The position numbers were made by a program, and so were the translations under genes. Source: JAXLYE01 sp046351595 (GTDB taxonomy: Bacteria; Myxococcota_A; Polyangia; Palsa-1104; JAEUJZ01). Taken from it: a stretch of DNA of 64,000 nt. Shown here piece after piece: positions 57,895 through 64,000 of the stretch (within the stretch, counting starts at the first letter, position 1; each line of letters opens with the position of its first letter). The stretch covers positions 1,178,001 through 1,242,000 of the forward strand of contig JAXLYE010000002.1 in the NCBI GenBank assembly GCA_046351595.1, in the 5' to 3' direction. The notes under the pieces were generated by a model. The model was not told where the DNA came from. It saw nothing but the letters and a program-made list of their open reading frames with translations, and ran no database searches.

Positions 57895-58731
57895 ATGATC
57901 GACGAAGGCGGCGACAGCGACGCGGTAGACATCCTGGGCGTGCGCTTCCCGCGGCTGCGCGCCGACGCCGCGGTGGCCCTGCTGCTGCGCCGGCTGACTG
58001 AGCACAAGACCACCGGCGTGTGCTTCCCGGACATGTCGACGCTCAACCTCGCCGCCGCGGACCCGGCCTTCCGCCGGCGGCTGCAGGAGCGGCTCCTGGT
58101 CTTCAACGACGGCGCCGGCCTTGCGTGGGCGGCGCGGCGCCTGGGTCGGCCGCTGCCCGAGAACCTCAACGGCACGGACCTGGTGCCGCGCCTGTTCGCG
58201 GCGGCGCCGGCCGGGACCTCGGTCTTCCTCCTGGGCGCGCGTCCCGGCGTCGCCGAGCGCGCGCAGGCCGTGCTCGCCGCCCGCTTCCCGCACCTGGCCT
58301 TCGTCGGTCACCACCACGGCTACCTCGACGCCGCGGGCGAGGCCGAGGTCGTCGCCGAGCTGTGCCGGCTGCGGCCGCGGCTCGTGCTGGTGGCCATGGG
58401 CAACCCGCTGCAGGTCGAGCTCATCGACCGCCACCTCGACGACCCGCAGCTCGCGGGGACGATGTGGCTGGCCGTCGGCGGGCAGCTCGACTACTACGGC
58501 GGCTCGCTGCGCCGCGCGCCGCCGCTGTTGCGCCGGGTGAAGCTGGAGTGGCTGTACATCGTGCTGCAGCAGCCGCATAAGGCGCGGCGCTACTTCGTCG
58601 GCATCCCGCGCTTCCTCTTGCGCTGCCTGAGCGCCGAGCGCAGCGGCGGCCACGCGGCGCCTCCCGCCGACGGCAACGGCAACGGCAACGGCAACCGCGG
58701 CGGCGGTCGTGGCCGCGAGGGCCGGGCATGA
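57895..58731 (+). CDS. WecG/TagA/CpsF-family glycosyltransferase
   Basis: A 278-residue GT26 enzyme, usually acting on undecaprenyl-linked sugars on the inner side of the membrane. It has the family segments CFPDMSTLNLAAADPAFR, FNDGAGLAWAARR, NGTDLVPRLF, and LVAMGNPLQVELI, followed by WLAVGGQLDYYGG. The sugar transferred is not determined. The Asn/Gly-rich tail (GNGNGNGNR) is a linker-like extension. The start overlaps the stop of a possible 25-codon frame (ATGA), and its own stop overlaps the deacetylase start by 4 nt. Confidence 0.92.
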   Translation: MIDEGGDSDAVDILGVRFPRLRADAAVALLLRRLTEHKTTGVCFPDMSTLNLAAADPAFRRRLQERLLVFNDGAGLAWAARRLGRPLPENLNGTDLVPRLFAAAPAGTSVFLLGARPGVAERAQAVLAARFPHLAFVGHHHGYLDAAGEAEVVAELCRLRPRLVLVAMGNPLQVELIDRHLDDPQLAGTMWLAVGGQLDYYGGSLRRAPPLLRRVKLEWLYIVLQQPHKARRYFVGIPRFLLRCLSAERSGGHAAPPADGNGNGNGNRGGGRGREGRA

Positions 58732-59540
58732 GGGCGTTGGCGCGGGGGCTGCTGAAGGGCGGGCTGCGCCAGGCCGCGGCAGTGCTCGGGCACCTGCGCT
58801 CGCCGCTGCGCCGCGACGACGGGCCGCGGATCCTCTGCTACCACGGGGTGTGCGAAGAGCCGTCCGACGAGTGGTCGGTGACGCCGCGCCAGCTCCGCGC
58901 CCACCTTGAGCTCATCACGCGGCAGCACCGGCCGGTGGCGCTCACCGACGTGGTGGCGTGGCTCGTCGGTGAGCGCGAGCTGCCGCCGCGGGCCGTGGCC
59001 GTGACCTTCGACGACGGCTACCGCGACGTGCTGACCTGCGCGGCGCCGCTGCTCGCCGAGTACGCGGTCCCGGGCGCCGCGTTCGTGGTGGCCGGCCTGC
59101 TCGACGGCGATGCGGCGCACGCGAGCTACGCGCCGAGCCGGCCGCTGCTCACCTGGGCCGAGCTCCGCGCGCTCCGCGACGCCGGCTGGGCGATCGGCGC
59201 CCACTCGCTGAGCCACCCCGTCCTGGCCGACCTGCCCGAGGCCGCGGCGCGCCGTGAGCTCGTCGAGTCGCGGCAGCGCCTGGAGCAGGGCCTGGGGCAG
59301 CCGGTGACGCTTCTGGCCTATCCCTACGGCACCCGCCGCACCGTGTCGCCGCGCGAGCACGAGCTGGCGCGCGAGGCCGGCTACGCGGCGGCGTTCCTCG
59401 ACATGACCGGCCCGCTGCGGCGCGACCTCGAGCGCTTCGCGCTGCCGCGCAGCAAGGTGCTCGGCTGCGACAGCCCGTCGGTGGTGCGGGCCTCGCTGAG
59501 CGGGCGGCTCGACCTGTGGCGGCTGATAGAACAGCGATAG
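58728..59540 (+). CDS. Polysaccharide deacetylase (NodB-type)
   Basis: A 270-residue carbohydrate esterase family 4 enzyme. Motif 1 is AVTFDDGYRD with two Asp, motif 2 is GAHSLSHP with the zinc His pair, and LAYPYGTRR fits motif 3. It removes acetyl groups from N-acetylated sugars, probably on the exopolysaccharide made by the neighbouring genes. No signal peptide is obvious; the N-terminus is short and basic. The ATG overlaps the upstream stop (ATGA). Confidence 0.93.
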   Translation: MRALARGLLKGGLRQAAAVLGHLRSPLRRDDGPRILCYHGVCEEPSDEWSVTPRQLRAHLELITRQHRPVALTDVVAWLVGERELPPRAVAVTFDDGYRDVLTCAAPLLAEYAVPGAAFVVAGLLDGDAAHASYAPSRPLLTWAELRALRDAGWAIGAHSLSHPVLADLPEAAARRELVESRQRLEQGLGQPVTLLAYPYGTRRTVSPREHELAREAGYAAAFLDMTGPLRRDLERFALPRSKVLGCDSPSVVRASLSGRLDLWRLIEQR

Positions 59541-59573
59541 CGCGCAGCGATGGTGCAGCGATGGTTCAGCGAT
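59532..59573. repeat. CAGCGAT repeats before ispA
   Basis: Four copies of CAGCGAT at 59532, 59545, 59556 and 59567, the last three spaced 11 bp apart, beginning in the last codons of the deacetylase gene. They sit about 80-120 nt before ispA. The function is unknown; the spacing of about one helical turn would fit repeated protein binding. Confidence 0.75.
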
Positions 59574-59652
59574 GGCGGGCCGTGCCCGCGCCATACCCGG
59601 GCCGAGCGAGCGGCAGCCCCGGCAGCGGGTGTTTTCGTGTACAACACGGCGC

Positions 59653-60537
59653 ATGGCACTTGATCTCACGAGCTACCTGTCGACGCGCAAGGCCCTGATC
59701 GAGGCAGAGCTGTTGCGCTGGACCGAGTCGGACCCTGAGGTTCCCGAGACGCTGCGCAAGGCCATGGCCTACAGCCTGCTGGCCGGCGGCAAGCGGCTGC
59801 GGCCGATCCTGGCCCTGGCGGGCTGCGAGGCGGTGGGCGGGGCGCCCGAGAAGGCGCTGCCGCTCGGCTGCGCGCTGGAGATGATCCACACCTACTCGCT
59901 GATCCACGACGATCTGCCGGCCATGGACAACGACGACTTCCGCCGCGGCAAGCCGACCAACCACAAGGTCTTCGGCGAGGCCATGGCGATCCTGGCGGGC
60001 GACGGACTGCTCACCGAGGCGTTCGCGGTGGCGGCGCGCAGCGAGGCGCCGCCCCAGGTGGCGGTCAAGCTCGTGCTCGAGCTGGCGGCCGCGGTCGGCG
60101 CCGCGGGCATGGTCGGCGGCCAGGTCATCGACGTCGAGGCCACCGGCAAGCCGGTCGATCTGGCGCTCCTGCGCCGGCTGCACGGCAAGAAGACCGGGGC
60201 GCTGTTGTCCGTCTCGGTCTGCGGCGGGGCGCGCCTGGGCGGAGCGGACGAGCCGACGGTGGCGCTGCTGCGCACCTACGCCGACGCCCTGGGCCTGGCG
60301 TTCCAGATCGTCGATGACGTGCTCGACGTGACCGCGGATCTGCAGACGCTGGGCAAGGATCCGGGCTCGGACCGCGAGGCCGGCAAGACCACGTACGTCG
60401 ATCTGCTCGGCGTCGAGGGCGCGACCCGGCACGCGCGCGAGGTGATGGACGCCGGCCTGGCGGCGCTGGTTTCCCTCGGAGAGCACGCCGAGCCGCTGCG
60501 CGCCCTGGGCCGCTATACCGTCGAGCGCACGAGCTGA
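59653..60537 (+). CDS. ispA: Farnesyl/geranyl diphosphate synthase
   Basis: A 294-residue short-chain isoprenyl diphosphate synthase that condenses isopentenyl diphosphate with allylic diphosphates. It has GGKRLRP (45-51), the first aspartate-rich motif DDLPAMD at 86-92, and the second in DDVLDVTAD (around residue 217), with GKTTY in between. The residues before the first motif (TYSLIH) suggest a farnesyl-length product. TACAAC ends 7 nt before the ATG. The gene probably supplies undecaprenyl and quinone precursors. No dxs gene follows. Confidence 0.94.
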   Translation: MALDLTSYLSTRKALIEAELLRWTESDPEVPETLRKAMAYSLLAGGKRLRPILALAGCEAVGGAPEKALPLGCALEMIHTYSLIHDDLPAMDNDDFRRGKPTNHKVFGEAMAILAGDGLLTEAFAVAARSEAPPQVAVKLVLELAAAVGAAGMVGGQVIDVEATGKPVDLALLRRLHGKKTGALLSVSVCGGARLGGADEPTVALLRTYADALGLAFQIVDDVLDVTADLQTLGKDPGSDREAGKTTYVDLLGVEGATRHAREVMDAGLAALVSLGEHAEPLRALGRYTVERTS

Positions 60538-60849
60538 TCCGCGTCGCTGCGCCCCGCCCCGCGGCTGGCCCGGCCCTCGGCCCGCCCCGAATTGGGCGCT
60601 TCTCCGTCGACGGTAAAAGGCTTGACAGTGCGCTGCCGTCGTCCCTAGGATTTAGCAATTCGTGAGCCGGGCTCTCTCTATAACGCCGTCGACAGCAGCG
60701 ATGTCGGGAGCCCAGCACCGCGGCCAGGGAGCCTGCCCAGGTCACGCGGTGCACGGCAGTCCTACTCCTGGCGGGGCGGCCCGCTCGCGGAACGGAAGTA
60801 GGTAGAGCAGGTTCAGTGCGCCGGTCCACCGGCAATCGGAGGAAGGCCT
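60538..60849 (+). promoter_or_regulatory. Structured leader of the coiled-coil gene
   Basis: A 312-nt spacer after ispA. It contains a strong promoter at 60622-60651 and then a leader of about 190 nt with several hairpins: GGGCTC/GAGCCC closing an inner loop (60669-60712 region), a GC-rich fold near 60715-60750, and GCCGGT/ACCGGC just before the ribosome-binding site. No gene is present. Confidence 0.6.
60622..60651 (+). promoter_or_regulatory. Sigma-70-type promoter (candidate)
   Basis: A perfect TTGACA (60622-60627), 18-nt spacer, TAGGAT (60646-60651). It is the best match to the consensus in this window outside the rRNA region, and drives the gene at 60850. Confidence 0.8.
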
Positions 60850-62094
60850 TTGGCCGAGAATACGAAACCAGGTTCGAAGGACATCACCGACCTCAAGGCA
60901 CGGCTCGGCCTCAAGAAGCAGGCGGCCGGTGGCCCAGGGGTTCCTGGCGCGCCCGGGCCGGCCGCTCCGTTCGCGCCGGCTGCCGTGCCGGGTATGCCTG
61001 GTGCGCCCAAGCCCGCCGGGCCGATGGCTCCGGCAGCGGCCGGGGTGCCGGCGCCGGGTGGCATCGTTCCTCCGCCGGGCGCGATCCCGGCCCCTCACGG
61101 CGCGATCCCGGCTCCCCCGGGCTTTGCCTCGCCTGAGCCGGCCCAGCCCGACCCGCGCCGCGATCCCTACGCCGCGCAGCAGGCCGCGATGGCCGCGAGC
61201 CTGGCCGCGTTCTACCAGGCCGGCAACGCGCTGCCGGGCGACGCCAGCAACGTCGAGGGCGCAAAGAAGGCGCCGCCCTACGGCCTGATCGGCGGCATCG
61301 TCGGCGCGGCCATCGTCGCCGGTGGCCTGGGCTACTTCGTCGGCAACATCAAGGTTGCCCGCGATCAGTACGCCGAGGCGACCGAGCAGGCGGGCCAGAT
61401 CAAGAAAGAGGTCGAGAGCATCAAGAAGCAGGTCACCGAGGCGGTCTCGACCTTCAAGGAGATCAAGCCCGGTGAGCCGCCGTCGGCCGCGACGCTCGAG
61501 AAGCTCGAGAAGCTCGACCTCAAAGAGCCGGACGCGACGCAGAAGCTGTTTCACACGAACTACGCGACGTTCGAGCCGCGGCTCGTGCGCTCGATGTTCG
61601 AGTACTACAACTCGGTCACCGCGCTGTTCAAGCAGATCAACGAGCACGCGGCGCGCACCAAGAACGACAAGGAAGACCTCGACAAGTGCTTCGCCAACGC
61701 GAAGCAGCCGCCCAAGGGCGCGATGGGCGTGGTCTTCGACTACAGCCAGAAGCTGCCCTACGCGCAGATCGTTGCGCTCGGTGGTGTCGTGTGCCCGGGC
61801 GGCGACCCGAACAAGACCGACTGCCCCGAGTCCGAGATGAAGCTGCGCTACCGCACGGCGCTGTCGGGCGGCTTCTCGGAGCGGCCGGTCAAGGGCCTGC
61901 CCAAGGACATCGTCATGGCGGTGCAGCCGACCGAGCTGCAGAAGCAGCTGATCAACGGCGACCCGGCGCAGCTCGCCTGCCGCGACTACAGCCGCCGCGC
62001 CGCCGCGATCCTGCAGACGCTGTCGAAGCTGCCCGACGAGGAGAAGGCCGTCCTCGAGGGTCTCGACAAGCGCATCAAGGCTCCACCCGTCTAG
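60850..62094 (+). CDS. Membrane-anchored coiled-coil protein, unknown function
   Basis: A 414-residue protein with a TTG start set by a strong GGAGGAAGG box. The N-terminal 100 residues are Pro/Ala/Gly-rich (PAPHGAIPAPPG), with a compact DITDLKARLGLKK motif at 11-23. One membrane helix lies at about residues 145-167, then a coiled coil, and a large domain with a CPGGDPNKTDC pair. The family is not recognised. Its promoter is strong and its leader long, so expression is probably high and regulated. Confidence 0.8.
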   Translation: MAENTKPGSKDITDLKARLGLKKQAAGGPGVPGAPGPAAPFAPAAVPGMPGAPKPAGPMAPAAAGVPAPGGIVPPPGAIPAPHGAIPAPPGFASPEPAQPDPRRDPYAAQQAAMAASLAAFYQAGNALPGDASNVEGAKKAPPYGLIGGIVGAAIVAGGLGYFVGNIKVARDQYAEATEQAGQIKKEVESIKKQVTEAVSTFKEIKPGEPPSAATLEKLEKLDLKEPDATQKLFHTNYATFEPRLVRSMFEYYNSVTALFKQINEHAARTKNDKEDLDKCFANAKQPPKGAMGVVFDYSQKLPYAQIVALGGVVCPGGDPNKTDCPESEMKLRYRTALSGGFSERPVKGLPKDIVMAVQPTELQKQLINGDPAQLACRDYSRRAAAILQTLSKLPDEEKAVLEGLDKRIKAPPV

Positions 62095-62387
62095 CCCGTC
62101 GCCAAGGGGAGCTCGCCGGCGCCGCGCCGGTCCCACGGGCTCCCCGCCGCGCCCTCTCGCTCGCGCCCCCTCAACACGCCGGCCTCGTGACGGGTTCAAC
62201 GTCAGGCCTGGGCTGCCCGGGCTCCGGATTGCTCGCAGCGGGCATTTCGGTCATCGTGGGGGCATCCGAGGCCCTCACCAAAGCGACGGCGTGACCCGGT
62301 CGCCCGGTTGGGCCCGGGTCTGCTCGCTGCCCGAGCCGACCTCTCGTCCAAGCGTGGCCGCCCGGCCACAAGCGGAAGGAGCCCCCC

Positions 62388-62639
62388 GTGAAGAAGAACC
62401 GCAAGCTCACCGGCACCGTCCACCACGTCGACCTCGAGGGCGGCTACTACACCCTGCGCACCCGGTCGGGCGACGTCTTCAAGCTCGACGGCGGCGACGC
62501 CGGCCTGCGCACACCCGGTGCCACCGTCGAGATCGAGGGCGACGTCGAGGACAAGGGCTTCGGCATCAGCTTCGGCACGCCGATCCTCAAGGTGCAGAGC
62601 TACAAGGTCGTCGACGGCAAGGACAAGGCGGGCGGCTGA
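62388..62639 (+). CDS. Small beta-rich protein (83 aa), unknown function
   Basis: An 83-residue protein starting from a GTG behind a GGAAGGAG box. Its alternating strands (KLTGTVHHVDLEGGYYTLRT, DVFKLDG, TVEIEGDVED) resemble a small OB-type barrel such as DUF5818-like proteins, which suggests a nucleic-acid or oligosaccharide contact; this is an inference from secondary-structure pattern. It stands alone between the coiled-coil gene and ftsK. Confidence 0.72.
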   Translation: MKKNRKLTGTVHHVDLEGGYYTLRTRSGDVFKLDGGDAGLRTPGATVEIEGDVEDKGFGISFGTPILKVQSYKVVDGKDKAGG

Positions 62640-62710
62640 GCGCGGTCGCTGCGCGCGGGCGTGCCGGGTCGGTGCCGTGCCCGTCCGTTTTTTTTGATCG
62701 GGTAGGAAAT

Positions 62711-62738
62711 TTGACTCACAAGTGACCTTTAGTACGCT
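62711..62738 (+). promoter_or_regulatory. Promoter of ftsK (candidate)
   Basis: TTGACT (62711-62716), 16-nt spacer, TACGCT (62733-62738), about 30 nt before the ftsK ATG. Confidence 0.5.
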
Positions 62739-62768
62739 GGTTGCCTACATGTGGGTAGGAACCAGCCG

Positions 62769-64000
62769 ATGAGCAGCGCAACCGCCATCCAGCTTGACCC
62801 TCGAAGCCCGTCGGGGCCGGTGTCCCGGCCGACGCGGGCTCACTCGGGACCCGCGCCGCGCGAGTCCATCCCATCCCGCCGCATGCCTGATCCCGATCGC
62901 TCGATCTCACGCCCGCTCGACGAGGCCGACCTGTCCGGCTTCGATCGGGTGAGCGCGCCCAGCCGCGCCCTCGACAACGTGCCGCTGCCGAGCCAGAGCT
63001 TCGTCCTGAGCGACGAGCAGTCGCTGCGCTCGCCGTCGCTGGGGACGCCGGCCGAGGCGCCGCGCCCGGTCCGCCCGGCCGAGCGCGCCCAGGCCGCGGC
63101 CCCAATCGCGGCCGAGCGGCGGCGTGAGCCCGTGCGGCGGGCGCCGCGCAGCGCCCCGGTGCAGGCCGCCAAGCCGGCGCCGACGCCGTCGCCGCGCCGC
63201 CGCGAGGCGCTCGGCATCCTGCTCCTGTCGTCGGGGCTGTTCGTGGTGCTGTCGCTCCTGTCGCTGGTGCTCGGCGACGGGACGCTGATGGGGCCGGTCG
63301 GGCGCTGGGTCGCGGGCGCGATCTACTCGGTGCTCGGCGCCGGTACGCTGGCGCTCGGCGGCGGCCTCCTGCTCATCGCGGTCCGCTGCCTGCGCGCGCA
63401 GCCGCTGAAGGTGCCGCGGCTGATGCTGCTCGGCGTGCTCGGCGGCTGCCTGGCGATCGCGGTGCTGCTGCACCTCGTCGGCGGGCCGCTGCGCCTGCAC
63501 GGCATGCCGCTCGGCGGCCTCGTCGGCGAGTACACGGCCGAGCTCGGGGTGGCGATGCTGGGCACCGCGGGCACGCTGCTGGTGGCGGTGGCGATGCTGC
63601 TGCTGGCCGTGCTGGCGGCGACGCCGCTGTCGGTGCACCGCGGCGCGGTCGTGCTGGGGCGGCTCGGCCGGCACGCGCTGGCGCCGCTGTTGCGCGGGCT
63701 GCAGGCGCTGGCGCAGTCGCTGCGCGCGCGCCTGGTGGCGCTGCGGACTCGAGCGCCGGCGACTACGCCCTCGACCACGGCCTCGCCCGCGGCCTCAACC
63801 GTGTCGCCGACGCCGAACGCCGCCGGTGCACCAGTGGTGCGGGACGGCATTCCGGTGATCATCCGCGACTACGGCGACGATCGTGACGTGCGCGATCCGA
63901 CCGCGGTGCCGGCGCTGCGCCGGGCCAAGGAGAAGGAGCCGGCGCGTGACAAGGAGGCGCCTGCGGCCCAGAAGCCCGCGCCCTCGGGCCCGCTGCCCGT
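62769..64000 (+). CDS. ftsK: DNA translocase FtsK, N-terminal part (runs off the window)
   Basis: About 410 codons are visible; the frame is open at the window end, so the motor domain is not seen. After a Pro/Arg/Ser-rich N-terminus (about 145 residues, longer than usual) comes the FtsK four-helix membrane domain: REALGILLLSSGLFVVLSLL, MGPVGRWVAGAIYSVLGAG, LMLLGVLGGCLAIAVLLH, and the AELGVAMLGTAGTLLVAVAM helix after GGLVGEY. A second disordered linker starts near residue 330. It would pump chromosome ends apart during division, in line with the nearby ftsZ. Identification rests on this membrane domain only. Confidence 0.78.
   Translation, partial: MSSATAIQLDPRSPSGPVSRPTRAHSGPAPRESIPSRRMPDPDRSISRPLDEADLSGFDRVSAPSRALDNVPLPSQSFVLSDEQSLRSPSLGTPAEAPRPVRPAERAQAAAPIAAERRREPVRRAPRSAPVQAAKPAPTPSPRRREALGILLLSSGLFVVLSLLSLVLGDGTLMGPVGRWVAGAIYSVLGAGTLALGGGLLLIAVRCLRAQPLKVPRLMLLGVLGGCLAIAVLLHLVGGPLRLHGMPLGGLVGEYTAELGVAMLGTAGTLLVAVAMLLLAVLAATPLSVHRGAVVLGRLGRHALAPLLRGLQALAQSLRARLVALRTRAPATTPSTTASPAASTVSPTPNAAGAPVVRDGIPVIIRDYGDDRDVRDPTAVPALRRAKEKEPARDKEAPAAQKPAPSGPLP

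Overview
This is a 64 kb stretch of a very GC-rich bacterial chromosome. The most likely source is a member of the Myxococcota. That is inferred from the Cys-module lipoproteins, the Ser/Thr kinase with a Pro/Ala-rich tail and one membrane span, the NtrC-type regulator, the many lipoproteins, and the character of the rRNA operon. No finer placement is claimed; a 16S search would settle it. Coding is dense on both strands, and nearly every real gene has a long spurious reading frame opposite it because of the GC content. No phage, integrase, transposase or CRISPR array was seen.

Layout. 0-9 kb: an F420-reductase-like oxidoreductase, a lipoprotein, and a potassium module (kup divergent from kdpDE, with no kdpFABC in view). 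9-16.5 kb: secreted or exported enzymes (GH5, NAGPA-type glycosidase, amine oxidase), a NADAR protein, birA-nadC, a HAD phosphatase, a universal stress protein and a rhodanese. 16.7-22.3 kb: a POT-type transporter, a helical-repeat protein, a large Cys-module lipoprotein and a small lipoprotein. 22.4-28.4 kb: a complete rrn operon (16S-23S-5S) with three tandem promoters, long processing stems, an intrinsic terminator and a separate tRNA-Ala(UGC). 28.4-33.6 kb: rsmA, tsaD, and an NtrC-type regulator with its histidine kinase. 33.8-41.8 kb: an outer-membrane-like protein, a lone HyuB, an epimerase, a ComEA-like protein, nadB, a SET-domain methyltransferase and a secreted protein. 41.8-49.3 kb: a hairpin repeat array, a coiled-coil protein, a nuclease-fold protein, a YchF paralogue, a 401-bp nested palindrome, an atypical EF-G, and small genes. 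49.3-51.3 kb: a gene-poor stretch with repeats, an AT-rich island and a KGG stress protein. 51.3-64 kb: a Ser/Thr kinase, a GntR/FCD regulator, a lipoprotein, rsmG, ftsZ, an exopolysaccharide group (Wza-like, WecG/TagA-like, deacetylase), ispA, a coiled-coil membrane protein and the start of ftsK.

How the genes work together. Several genes serve translation: the rrn operon, the rRNA methyltransferases rsmA and rsmG, tsaD, an EF-G-like GTPase and a YchF-like NTPase. Others serve NAD synthesis (nadB, nadC), potassium homeostasis (kup, kdpDE), division and chromosome segregation (ftsZ, ftsK) and the envelope or exopolysaccharide.

The most unusual features are non-coding. They are the 401-bp palindrome upstream of the YchF paralogue, an eight-unit 41/42-bp array of potential hairpins in two subtypes, an A-less decamer array upstream of the Ser/Thr kinase, duplicated rRNA promoters, and a recurring -10-like hexamer 6-8 nt before start codons that lack Shine-Dalgarno sequences, which suggests common leaderless transcription.
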